In this document: positions 1 to 5,778 of the stretch, one piece after another
Position numbering within the stretch: the first letter of the stretch is position 1
Layout: each line of letters opens with the position of its first letter
Assembly: GCA_018896315.1 (NCBI GenBank)
Contig: JAHIMV010000017.1
Location: 1-7,790, forward strand
Length of the DNA stretch: 7,790 nucleotides
From: Patescibacteria group bacterium
Lineage (GTDB): Bacteria > Patescibacteriota > Patescibacteriia > UBA2591 > UBA6264
Reading direction: 5' to 3'
Position numbers and translations under genes: made by a program
Notes under the pieces: model-generated
The model's database searches: none
The model's input: the letters and a program-made list of their open reading frames with translations, nothing else
Told to the model about the DNA's origin: nothing

Positions 1-22
1 AGCGAGGAAAGGTTCTTATAAA
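1..22 (+). repeat. Right end of an AGGTTCT-bounded repeat, cut by the window edge
   Basis: The first 22 bases are identical to positions 79-100: the tail of a GAGCGAAGCGAG core, then AGGTTCTT at 10-17 and TATAAA. The window therefore begins inside one copy of the dispersed repeat described at 32-97, and another copy follows only about 10 bases later. The left part of this copy lies outside the window. Confidence 0.75.
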
Positions 23-31
23 TAAAATACC

Positions 32-97
32 TTAATTTATATACAATAGAATTTAATTTCAAGGTTCTTGACGAGCGAAGCGAGGAAAGGTTCTTAT
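32..97 (+). repeat. Dispersed AGGTTCT-bounded intergenic repeat, copy A
   Basis: The copy has three parts. Positions 32-68 are an AT-rich left arm containing TATACAATA and ending in TTTCAAGGTTCT. Then comes a short GC-richer core with the mirror-symmetric string GAGCGAAGCGAG (73-84). The right end is a second AGGTTCTT (88-95) followed by AT-rich sequence. The left arm matches 6452-6489 with one substitution and one small indel/mismatch, so the repeat includes the AT-rich arm as well as the AGGTTCT motif. It lies just beyond the terminator of the leftmost gene. It encodes nothing visible. A role as a REP-like or MITE-like element is inference. Confidence 0.75.
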
Positions 98-132
98 AAA
101 AGAATGAGCCCCTGATTTGGGCTCATTCTTTT
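98..132 (-). terminator. Perfect 14-bp hairpin terminator, possibly bidirectional
   Basis: Positions 98-111 (AAAAGAATGAGCCC) pair perfectly with 119-132 around a 7-base loop. On the minus strand the stem is followed by a T-rich run ending TTCTTTTATAAG. It begins 16 bases after the stop of the small membrane protein gene at 149-424, so it probably ends that transcript. The plus-strand reading also ends in TTCTTTTATT, so it could stop transcription entering from the left too. Confidence 0.85.
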
Positions 133-148
133 ATTACAAATTCTGTTT

Positions 149-424
149 TTATACTGCCGGGGGTGTTTGTTCAGTATCTGAACCAACTTCAACTGGTTCT
201 GATGATCGTGTTTCTGACTCTGGAGCACTTGTTTCAGATGTAGTTGGAGCTTCAGTTACTGCTGGTAAATTCTTTTTCTTGCAACAGAAAAAAGAAAGAA
301 TAATAAGGATTAAACCAACAACACCAATTGCTAGGCAAAACCAAGGATTAATGGTTTTAAGTAAATACAAAGCAATACCAACAATCAATAAAATAATGCC
401 AATAATTAGTTTAACTGTTTTCAT
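149..424 (-). CDS. Small two-span membrane protein with an acidic Ser/Thr/Pro tail
   Basis: This 91-residue protein has no recognised family. Two hydrophobic segments are visible, at residues 5-22 and 29-47. They are followed by CCKKK (47-51) and a hydrophilic tail (53-91) rich in Thr, Ser, Glu and Pro. The short, charge-poor link between the spans suggests a hairpin in the membrane. The Lys cluster after span two suggests that the tail and the N-terminus (MKTVK) are both cytoplasmic. The start is an ATG with no clear Shine-Dalgarno sequence. A TATAAT box lies about 50 bases upstream and a strong hairpin follows the stop, so the gene may be transcribed alone. The function is unknown. The tail composition resembles a low-complexity linker rather than a folded domain. 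Confidence 0.75.
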   Translation of the reverse strand: MKTVKLIIGIILLIVGIALYLLKTINPWFCLAIGVVGLILIILSFFCCKKKNLPAVTEAPTTSETSAPESETRSSEPVEVGSDTEQTPPAV

Positions 425-474
425 ATTTTTAATGATTAATATTAATTAATTATCTATATTATTGACCTGTAGAT

Positions 475-502
475 ATTATACTACTTAAGAGTTAAAAAAC
501 AA
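475..502 (-). promoter_or_regulatory. Candidate promoter for the small membrane protein gene
   Basis: On the minus strand a perfect -10 hexamer TATAAT (475-480) is preceded by a 16-base spacer and a weak -35, TTGTTT (497-502, matching TTGACA at three positions). Transcription would start near 468, giving a leader of about 40 bases before the ATG at 424. The background is very AT-rich, so a chance TATAAT is possible. Confidence 0.4.
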
Positions 503-508
503 TAGTTA

Positions 509-1273
509 TTAACCATGAAAAATTATCTTATTTTGATGGCAATTTGGAAATCTGGTTTCAATTTTTTCTAAAATAGACCTGCCTAATATGGATAAATCCC
601 TGGTCCATTTCATATAACCAGGACAATTTTGAGAAAGTTCTTCCAAAGCAATTTGACAAGCCTGTAAACCATAAAAACACAACTTAGCAGAGACATTCAT
701 TTCTTGCGTCTGAATCTGTTTAAAAGTCTTATTCTTTTCTTTTTTTAAATCTTTTTGAATGGCTAAAGCTTGATAAAGCTTGGCTTCAAAAAAAGTATGA
801 TACCAATTTAATTCTTCAATCCTTTTTTTAAATTTAGTAAATATTTCTTGTAATTCTTCATCTTGTTCTGAAAAAATATTTTGTAAAAGAACCCTATTTT
901 GAAGCATAAAATTATGACCCAATCGCCAAAGGACAAAAGTTTCTGGTCTTGGGCCTTGATTTAATCCAGCCTTAACTATCTTTACTTTAAGCTTTCGTGA
1001 ATCTAACCCATATTTTTCAATATCTTTTTTGATTGTTTCAACCAAATAATGGAATGTCTTTTTCATATCTGCCATGATAACTGCTGAATCATTAGGGTCT
1101 TCTCCACGCACCATGTGTTCTAACTGATGAGAAAAAGCGTGCTGAAAAATCTGGCACTGATCAACTAAATTACAGCGTTCACACCAGCGATCACAAAAAT
1201 TAAAAGGAGTTTGGGAATAAGAATTATTTGGAAAATGATCCTGTCTTTTTTGTTTCTTGCTTGTTTTAGCCAT
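509..1273 (-). CDS. Unknown protein with an N-terminal four-cysteine cluster
   Basis: This protein of 254 residues has no family I can name. Residues 1-12 are basic. A compact cluster follows with C27, C31, C34 and C40 (CX3CX2CX5C, within CDRWCERCNLVDQC), which looks like a zinc or iron-sulfur site. The rest appears mostly alpha-helical, with charged stretches around 136-155 and 173-190. It has four further cysteines at C199, C206, C217 and C245 that could form a second site. There is no signal peptide or membrane span, so it is probably cytoplasmic. The ATG start has GGAG 12 bases upstream (1286-1289), a rather distant ribosome site. It follows the DUF4258-like gene by 37 bases in the same direction, which suggests co-transcription. 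Metal binding is inferred from cysteine spacing only. Confidence 0.8.
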   Translation of the reverse strand: MAKTSKKQKRQDHFPNNSYSQTPFNFCDRWCERCNLVDQCQIFQHAFSHQLEHMVRGEDPNDSAVIMADMKKTFHYLVETIKKDIEKYGLDSRKLKVKIVKAGLNQGPRPETFVLWRLGHNFMLQNRVLLQNIFSEQDEELQEIFTKFKKRIEELNWYHTFFEAKLYQALAIQKDLKKEKNKTFKQIQTQEMNVSAKLCFYGLQACQIALEELSQNCPGYMKWTRDLSILGRSILEKIETRFPNCHQNKIIFHG

Positions 1274-1310
1274 ATCTATATTTTACTCCAAATATTTAAA
1301 TTAAACAAGT

Positions 1311-1637
1311 CTATTCTAATTCTTCTAGTTCTTTGATGATTTCCTGGGGAATAGGGATTTTTTGCTTGGGACTAATCCCTGGATAACGCCAAGCAGTGAT
1401 AATTCTCTTTTTCTTATCAATTGGCTGGTACATTAACCAAATCTCTGTCGGTCTTTTTTTTGTCCCTACTGTCTGCATTAAAGCAATTGTCCCATCAGCA
1501 ATCCCCTGCTCTTTTCTTTCTGGATTATTTAATAAACTTTTTAACCGAGTCTGAGAAAGTCCATATTGTCTCATTTTACAAGCAACATGCCGCGTCCAAG
1601 TAAGCTGCTCGTCATCCTTGGGAATCTTAAAATACAT
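1311..1637 (-). CDS. Small DUF4258-like protein
   Basis: This 108-residue protein begins at the ATG at 1637. Residues 14-40 read WTRH...KM..YGLS...L..LLNNPER. That layout resembles DUF4258-type small proteins, in which a His and Met/Arg-rich helix is followed by a strand hairpin; some relatives are toxin-like in fold. Later blocks are RKEQGIADGTIALMQ (41-55), RPTEIWLMY (62-70) and RIITAWRYPG (78-87). A TTG 36 bases upstream (1671-1673) would extend the frame by 12 residues. That extension falls in the inverted repeat at 1661-1714 and looks non-conserved, so I prefer the ATG, although it has no Shine-Dalgarno sequence. The gene lies downstream of RNase J and upstream of the cysteine-cluster gene, on the same strand. 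No antitoxin partner is evident, so a toxin role is not supported. The family call is tentative. Confidence 0.75.
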   Translation of the reverse strand: MYFKIPKDDEQLTWTRHVACKMRQYGLSQTRLKSLLNNPERKEQGIADGTIALMQTVGTKKRPTEIWLMYQPIDKKKRIITAWRYPGISPKQKIPIPQEIIKELEELE

Positions 1638-1660
1638 GCCAAATTTGTTAAAATTAAAGC

Positions 1661-1714
1661 AGTTTTCTAACAAAAATTTCTACGTCCTACGAACTTGAAA
1701 TTTTTGAGAAAACT
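1661..1714. repeat. Imperfect inverted repeat (18 paired bases) between RNase J and the next gene
   Basis: Two blocks pair. AGTTTTCT (1661-1668) pairs with AGAAAACT (1707-1714), and CAAAAATTTC (1671-1680) pairs with GAAATTTTTG (1697-1706). A 2-base bulge separates the blocks and the loop is 16 bases. The hairpin starts 2 bases after the RNase J stop. The minus-strand sequence after it is not a clean T-run, so it may be a weak terminator, an RNA-stabilising hairpin or a decayed mobile repeat. Its outer TTTTCTAAC string (1664-1672) also appears at the inverted end of the 4970-5058 element. Confidence 0.65.
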
Positions 1715-1716
1715 CT

Positions 1717-3327
1717 TTAATTAATAATTAAAACGACTAATGGTTTTTTGCCTGTTCTATTTAAGATAAAATCACTTAAACTGGTTTGAATCTTAGTTTT
1801 AGCATTCTTTTTTTTGCCATATTTTTCAACTAATTTTCTGGCTTTCTTTTTAATCTCTTCCATAACATGATTATCTACGCTTAATCCTTGAAAAACGAGT
1901 TGAACTTTTTTTTGAACTACAGAAATAAAACAAACCCCTGACTCGGCAATTTTATTCCTTGACCTTACGGCGTCTTTATCCAAAACCCTGATTTGATTAC
2001 CTTCAACAGCAATAAAAAGACTAGGAAATTTTTTCTTTAAAACCCTGGCTTGATATCGATCTATTTCTAGGGTCTGACCATTATAGAGCATAAAACAATT
2101 TTCTTTTTTAACCCCTAAACCTTGGGCTAATTCAATGTGGGCTGCCTGCATATAATGTTGGCCTTCTATAGGGATAAAAAACTTTGGCCGGACTAATTTA
2201 ATCATTTCTTTTAATTCATCTTGAAAAGCATGACCAGAACTGTGTACGCCTGAACCAAGCACTGATCTATAAATTATTTTAGCTCCCTGGTTAACCAAGC
2301 CGTCCATCATTCTGGTAATAGCTAATTCATTACCTGGAATAGCTGAAGAAGAAAAAACAACTGTATCTCCCTTTTTAATTTTAATTGACCAATGTTTATT
2401 CTCAGATATTCTGACCATTGATGAACCTTCTACTCCCTGGGCTCCGGCTGACAAGATTACGATTTCTTTATCTGAGTATTTATTAACTTCCTTATGATCA
2501 ACAAATATGCCAGGAGAAACATTTAAATAGCCTAGGTTTTGAGCAATCCTAACCGTCTTTTGCATAGACATGCCTACTAGGGCAATCTTTTTTCCTTGTT
2601 TTTCACAGGCTCGAATAATTTGTTGAATTCGACTGATTAAAGAAGAAAAAGTAGTAAAAATGATTCTCCCTGGGGCATCTTTAATAATTTGTCCAATAAT
2701 ATTGCCCACCTGCTTTTCTGGTACAGAGTGTCCAGGCAGGGTAGCATTAGTGCTGTCTGATAAAAGGGCTAAAATTCCCTTTTTTGACCATTCTTTTAAT
2801 TTTTCTTTATCCAATGGTTTTTGATCATCTGGATTATCATCAATTTTAAAATCACCCGTGTGCACAACTATGCCAACTGGTGTTTCAATAATTAAACCCA
2901 TACTATCAGGAATATTATGAACAACTCTAAAAGGAGTAATTTTAAAAACCCCTAATGAAAAACTTTGGTTTGGTTTAATTAAATTTTGTTTTACTTTCCG
3001 GCCTAAACCTGCTTCTGCCAAACGATCGCTAATTAACCCCCATGTTAAAGGAGTAGCAAATACAGGCGGATTGTCTATTTTATGCAAATAATAAGAAATA
3101 GCGCCAATATGGTCTAAATGACCATGAGTAATGACCAATCCTTTAATTCTTTCTTTGTTTTGTTCTAAATAAGTAATATCAGGAAGAATATAGTCTATAC
3201 CCGGCAAATCAGGGCCAGGAAAGTCTATACCTAAATCAATGACGACAATATCGCCACCATATTCTAAAACAGTGCAATTTTTACCAACCTCTTCAAATCC
3301 CCCTAAAGGGATAATACGTAACTTCAT
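1717..3327 (-). CDS. rnj: Ribonuclease J (metallo-beta-lactamase/beta-CASP)
   Basis: RNase J processes and degrades RNA in the cytoplasm with 5'-to-3' exo- and endonuclease activity, using two metal ions. The N-terminal metallo-beta-lactamase part shows H68-x-H70-x-D72-H73 in THGHLDHIG, then H137 (VVHNIPD) and D159 (VHTGDFK). The beta-CASP part begins near SDSTNA (190-195), and H362/H366 of HSSGH lie near 362-366. A C-terminal domain fills about 450-536. The length of 536 residues is normal or slightly short for the family. The motif usually written PVHGEY reads PIEGQHY here (386-392), so the His normally expected at position 388 is Glu (see findings). The ATG has no Shine-Dalgarno sequence, and the leader holds GCGAAT-type repeats. 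It probably follows the small membrane gene in one transcript, 125 bases downstream. The family assignment is firm; J1 versus J2 subtype cannot be told. Confidence 0.96.
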   Translation of the reverse strand: MKLRIIPLGGFEEVGKNCTVLEYGGDIVVIDLGIDFPGPDLPGIDYILPDITYLEQNKERIKGLVITHGHLDHIGAISYYLHKIDNPPVFATPLTWGLISDRLAEAGLGRKVKQNLIKPNQSFSLGVFKITPFRVVHNIPDSMGLIIETPVGIVVHTGDFKIDDNPDDQKPLDKEKLKEWSKKGILALLSDSTNATLPGHSVPEKQVGNIIGQIIKDAPGRIIFTTFSSLISRIQQIIRACEKQGKKIALVGMSMQKTVRIAQNLGYLNVSPGIFVDHKEVNKYSDKEIVILSAGAQGVEGSSMVRISENKHWSIKIKKGDTVVFSSSAIPGNELAITRMMDGLVNQGAKIIYRSVLGSGVHSSGHAFQDELKEMIKLVRPKFFIPIEGQHYMQAAHIELAQGLGVKKENCFMLYNGQTLEIDRYQARVLKKKFPSLFIAVEGNQIRVLDKDAVRSRNKIAESGVCFISVVQKKVQLVFQGLSVDNHVMEEIKKKARKLVEKYGKKKNAKTKIQTSLSDFILNRTGKKPLVVLIIN

Positions 3328-3346
3328 AACGCTTCGCTTAATAATG

Positions 3347-3446
3347 CTAATCTACAAATCTTATACTAATCTACAAATTGCTAATAGTAATTTTATTCGC
3401 ATTATTCGCAATTCGCGGTATTCGCATACCATTCGTAGATTCGAAT
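3347..3446. repeat. Degenerate ATTCGC-type simple repeats and a 13-bp direct repeat in the RNase J leader
   Basis: CTAATCTACAAAT occurs twice, at 3347-3359 and 3366-3378, with a 19-base period. It is followed by TTCGC at 3396, 3405, 3412 and 3421, then ATTCG at 3431 and the palindrome ATTCGAAT at 3439-3446. Within this, GGTAT (3417-3421) pairs with ATACC (3426-3430) around TCGC. On the minus strand the stretch reads as GCGAAT-like repeats in the 5' leader of RNase J. A related AAGCGAAGCG string lies at 3329-3338, just before the start codon. No protein is encoded. Confidence 0.6.
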
Positions 3447-3452
3447 TGTTTT

Positions 3453-3728
3453 TTATTTTGTTGGATATAGAGAAGGCTTTTTTTTAATGGTTTTGTAGAT
3501 ATTTTCAATAACATCTCCGCCAGCATAGCCAACTATTAAAGAAAAAGAGGCATTTTGATTAAAAGCAAACGCCGCGACCATGCCTACTATTCCGGACAAA
3601 AACATCATCACAAAGAAATATGGCAGTTTAAAACCAACATCTTTGTAAGAGAACTGGTGTTTAATAAAGCCAACTAAACCTCTTATTACTCCGCCACAAA
3701 ATCCTGCAATTAAAATTGTCCAATTCAT
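3453..3728 (-). CDS. Small Gly-rich integral membrane protein, unknown function
   Basis: This 91-residue protein has hydrophobic stretches at about 4-22, 36-57 and 60-70. The first contains glycines (GFCGGVIRGLVG). Between the first two is a basic, polar loop (KHQFSYKD, 23-30). The third stretch holds GYAGGDVIENIY (67-78), followed by a Lys-rich cytoplasmic-looking end (KTIKKK). The size, multiple short spans and basic tail recall phage holins and similar proteins. No lysin or phage gene is nearby, so a holin role is not supported. Its ATG lies 5 bases after the acylphosphatase stop, with no Shine-Dalgarno sequence between them, which points to translational coupling. The function is unknown. 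Confidence 0.78.
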   Translation of the reverse strand: MNWTILIAGFCGGVIRGLVGFIKHQFSYKDVGFKLPYFFVMMFLSGIVGMVAAFAFNQNASFSLIVGYAGGDVIENIYKTIKKKPSLYPTK

Positions 3729-3733
3729 ATGAA

Positions 3734-4009
3734 TTAATATATTATTGTAAAATTTTTTAAATCATTTTCTGTTTTTTGCTTTTCTATTTGGACTTTTTCT
3801 ACTTGAGCAAATAATAGTCTTTTATTGCAATAGTTAACTAATTCTTTAATTTTTTCTTTATCTCCTTTAGCTTTTATTTTTACTGAACCGTCAATCTGAT
3901 TTTGAACCCATCCTTTTAATCCTAATTTTTGAGCTTTTGTTTTAATAAAATAACGAAAACCAACTCCTTGAACTCGACCAAAAACAACAATATTTACTTG
4001 TTCTTCCAT
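3734..4009 (-). CDS. acyP: Acylphosphatase
   Basis: Acylphosphatase hydrolyses the carboxyl-phosphate bond of acyl phosphates such as acetyl phosphate, carbamoyl phosphate or 1,3-bisphosphoglycerate, giving the carboxylate and phosphate. The protein is 91 residues, the standard full length for this single-domain cytoplasmic enzyme. The phosphate-binding loop GRVQGVGFR (11-19) ends in the catalytic Arg19. The second signature GWVQNQIDGSV (33-43) supplies the catalytic Asn37. The ATG has no Shine-Dalgarno sequence. Its whole upstream region is the duplicated 64-bp repeat at 4011-4138, so any promoter of its own would have to lie inside that repeat. The alternative is read-through from the SIMPL gene. 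The start of the next gene follows the stop by 5 bases. Confidence 0.95.
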   Translation of the reverse strand: MEEQVNIVVFGRVQGVGFRYFIKTKAQKLGLKGWVQNQIDGSVKIKAKGDKEKIKELVNYCNKRLLFAQVEKVQIEKQKTENDLKNFTIIY

Positions 4010-4010
4010 A

Positions 4011-4138
4011 TTATTTCAAGAGATATATATTATTCAAAGCGAATCAAGGTTCTACGAGCGAAGCGAGTAGGTTCTTATTTCAAGAGATATATATTATTCA
4101 AAGCGAATCAAGGTTCTACGAGCGAAGCGAGTAGGTTC
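4011..4138 (+). repeat. Exact tandem duplication (2 x 64 bp) of an AGGTTCT-bounded repeat
   Basis: Positions 4011-4074 and 4075-4138 are identical over 64 bases. Each unit holds TTATTTCAAG, an AT-rich stretch with ATATATATTATTC, AGGTTCT (4047 and 4111), the core ACGAGCGAAGCGAGT with its mirror string GAGCGAAGCGAG, and a closing AGGTTCTT (4069 and 4133). The array fills the gap between acylphosphatase and the SIMPL gene and ends exactly at the stop codon of the latter. It is related to the repeats at 1-97 and 6452-6540 through the AGGTTCT-core-AGGTTCTT layout. Its AT-rich arm differs from theirs. Confidence 0.9.
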
Positions 4139-4903
4139 TTACTTTATTTCATAACTTAAAGTAGCGGTCATGGAAATTTTTGTTTCTCCGGCTTCAATTT
4201 CTGTCGCTTGTACTGCCATTTCTTCATCTATTCCTCCTCCCATAGCATAAGAGCGAGGAGTTGGATAATATCCTGAACTAGAAACAGAAATATTAATTAA
4301 TTTTCCTAAGGTTAAGCCAGAGACCTTGGCAATGGCTTTGGCTTTTTCTTTTGCCTTGGCAATGGCTATGTCTCTTGCTTCTGCTTCAGCTGCTTCTTCA
4401 TCCTCTAAAACAAAACTAAGGCTGTTGATTTGATTTGCTCCGCTAGCTGTGGCTTGATCAATAATTTCGTTTAATTTATCAAAATCTTTTGTTTTAACCA
4501 AAATACTGACACTGGCCTGATAACCGACTAAATTTTGCTTACCACTTGCCCTTTCCCTTTCATAGCGCGGAGTAATACTATAACGAGTAGTTTTAATCTT
4601 TTCTTCTTTTACGCCTAGCTCTTTTAAGTTTTTAATAATTTCACTATTAACCTCATTGACTTCTTTTTGAGCCTGACTAACTGTTTTAGCTTGTTTTTCC
4701 ACTCCTAAACTAATCTGAGCTGTGTCTGGTTTAACATAAACCTCTGCTTGAGCACTCACCTGAAAAGGAGCATCTTTAGGAATAGTTACTGAGCGTGTAG
4801 ACCATGTTAAGGTACTGGTAAATTTAGCCGCAATAATAACTCCTAAACAAATAATAACGACGACGATAATAATTTTAGTAATAAATTCTTTTAAATGTTC
4901 CAT
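4139..4903 (-). CDS. Membrane-anchored SIMPL (DUF541) domain protein
   Basis: This 254-residue protein has one N-terminal membrane segment (about 9-28, IIIVVVIICLGVIIAAKF) that anchors an outward-facing SIMPL/DUF541 domain. Family features visible are VYVKPDTAQISLGV (55-68), an acidic/Gln helix (about 70-98), TTRYSITPRYE (105-115), GYQASVSILVK (127-137), and an Ala/Lys-rich helix (171-193) followed by SGLTLGKLINISV (195-207). Relatives include E. coli YggE, linked to reduced oxidative stress, and BP26 of Brucella, which forms ring or channel-like oligomers. The molecular role is unclear across the family. There is no predicted cleavage site, so anchoring rather than secretion is likely. The ATG lacks a Shine-Dalgarno sequence and the upstream 70 bases are almost pure A+T. 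Downstream, the stop abuts the 64-bp tandem repeat. Confidence 0.93.
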   Translation of the reverse strand: MEHLKEFITKIIIVVVIICLGVIIAAKFTSTLTWSTRSVTIPKDAPFQVSAQAEVYVKPDTAQISLGVEKQAKTVSQAQKEVNEVNSEIIKNLKELGVKEEKIKTTRYSITPRYERERASGKQNLVGYQASVSILVKTKDFDKLNEIIDQATASGANQINSLSFVLEDEEAAEAEARDIAIAKAKEKAKAIAKVSGLTLGKLINISVSSSGYYPTPRSYAMGGGIDEEMAVQATEIEAGETKISMTATLSYEIK

Positions 4904-4969
4904 GGTTTCTAATTTAATAAATTAATTCTTAATTAAATATATATTAATTTTAACATAATTTAATTTTAA

Positions 4970-5058
4970 GTCCACCCCGTTAGAAAACTCTCTTTGCCGG
5001 CCTTGAATAATCCATTGGTTTACTATAAAAAATAATGACAATTTTCTAACGGGGTCCA
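4970..5058. mobile_element. MITE-like element with 13-bp perfect inverted ends and TCCA direct repeats
   Basis: CCCCGTTAGAAAA (4975-4987) and TTTTCTAACGGGG (5042-5054) are perfect inverted repeats; an outer A/T pair is also complementary. The pair is flanked by TCCA on both sides (4971-4974 and 5055-5058), as a 4-bp target duplication would be. The 54-base interior has no reading frame worth naming and includes CCGGCC. The element lies between the SIMPL gene and the terminator of the zinc-ribbon gene. It has no transposase, so it would be non-autonomous. It could instead be a structured RNA or large hairpin. The TCCA match is short and could be chance. Confidence 0.6.
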
Positions 5059-5067
5059 GCATTAAAG

Positions 5068-5100
5068 AAAAGCCTATGGTGAATCACGTCATAGGCTTTT
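5068..5100 (-). terminator. 11-bp perfect hairpin terminator overlapping the gene end
   Basis: AAAAGCCTATG (5068-5078) pairs perfectly with CATAGGCTTTT (5090-5100) around an 11-base loop. On the minus strand the first arm lies inside the last codons and stop of the zinc-ribbon gene, and the second arm ends in TTTTCTTTAA. This fits an intrinsic terminator for that gene. The plus-strand reading is followed by GTTTTTTTG, so it could work in both directions. Confidence 0.85.
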
Positions 5101-5739
5101 GTTTTTTTGAAAGGCCCAGGATATTCGTTTTTTCCTGGCTACATCAACTTGCAATCCTAAAGCTCGTCTTTGTTTTCGATAAACTGCCCTTTTTTTACGT
5201 AATCTTTTAAGATATTGTTTGGCCTTAATGGGAAGGTTATAGTCCCAGTTCAAGTGAACCTTCTTATTATTATCATGTCCATATCTGTTCGAACAAGACC
5301 AATAACATGACTTGGCTCCTTGACCATGGGTTATTTGCATAAACTGTCCGCATTTTCTACAACGCGGTCTGTATTTAACCCTGGCCATGGCTATCCAAGC
5401 CTGTTTTAAAAGATTATTAATAAAATTTTTGGTGCGATGTATCGGATGAGAAAAATAAAAGACTTTTTCTTCATCTGAAATAACCACCCAGGCAGCATCT
5501 GTTCCCCTTGCTCTTTGTTCTCTAAGTAACCAGGTTGTCCAAACAGTTACTTTTAATTCATTGGCTTTAAAAACAAAGCCTACTTCTCTCCCCCCTTCTC
5601 GAGGACGCGGAGCAACCAATCTTAGAGTTTTGTATTTATCAACAAATTCTTGGTCTGGAATTTGTCGAAAACCAAAACGTAAAAGATTTTGGTTAAGACG
5701 AGTAAACTCGGCCTTATTAGGTAGAATTTGCTTTGGCAA
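5089..5739 (-). CDS. Unknown protein with a zinc ribbon and basic C-terminus
   Basis: This protein of 216 residues has no named family I recognise. A mixed N-terminal region (about 30-120) includes LKVTVWTTWLLREQRARGTDAAWVVI, an aromatic-rich core. A zinc ribbon follows with C127, C130, C145 and C149 (CX2C-X14-CX3C; CRKCG ... SCYWSCS), spaced somewhat like topoisomerase-type zinc fingers. The last 45 residues are strongly basic (KRLRKKRAVYRKQRR), which suggests nucleic acid binding. That is inference. The start is TTG at 5737-5739, fixed by AAAGGAGG five bases upstream; the next Met in frame is residue 118. The gene has its own candidate promoter overlapping the end of tsaB and its own terminator, so it looks monocistronic. 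Confidence 0.85.
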   Translation of the reverse strand: MPKQILPNKAEFTRLNQNLLRFGFRQIPDQEFVDKYKTLRLVAPRPREGGREVGFVFKANELKVTVWTTWLLREQRARGTDAAWVVISDEEKVFYFSHPIHRTKNFINNLLKQAWIAMARVKYRPRCRKCGQFMQITHGQGAKSCYWSCSNRYGHDNNKKVHLNWDYNLPIKAKQYLKRLRKKRAVYRKQRRALGLQVDVARKKRISWAFQKNKSL

Positions 5740-5744
5740 AACTG

Positions 5745-5752
5745 CCTCCTTT
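5745..5752 (-). promoter_or_regulatory. Strong Shine-Dalgarno site that fixes a TTG start
   Basis: On the minus strand AAAGGAGG lies five bases (CAGTT) before the TTG at 5737-5739. It is the only near-perfect Shine-Dalgarno sequence upstream of a gene in this window. It decides the start of the zinc-ribbon gene, because no ATG occurs in frame before residue 118. Confidence 0.85.
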
Positions 5753-5778
5753 CTTTTAAAATTAAAAGAGTAATGTTA

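Noticed and set aside
117..449. Plus-strand open frame of 110 codons
   Set aside because: It is the antisense shadow of the minus-strand membrane protein gene at 149-424, which has plausible membrane spans, a promoter-like site and a terminator.
1638..1673. TTG-initiated 12-residue extension of the DUF4258-like protein
   Set aside because: The extension lies within or beside the inverted repeat and has no convincing Shine-Dalgarno sequence; the ATG at 1637 opens directly into the conserved-looking protein.
3453..3728. Phage holin
   Set aside because: Only size and hydrophobicity suggest it; the neighbours are housekeeping genes and no endolysin or phage gene is present.
3929..4159. Plus-strand open frame over the tandem repeat
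   Set aside because: It is mostly antisense to acylphosphatase plus repeat DNA; the repeated translation is a consequence of the 64-bp duplication.
4324..4367. 14-bp direct repeat CCTTGGCAATGGCT within the SIMPL gene
   Set aside because: It encodes the Ala/Lys-rich helix (IAKAKEKAKAIAK) and is explained by the protein's own periodicity.
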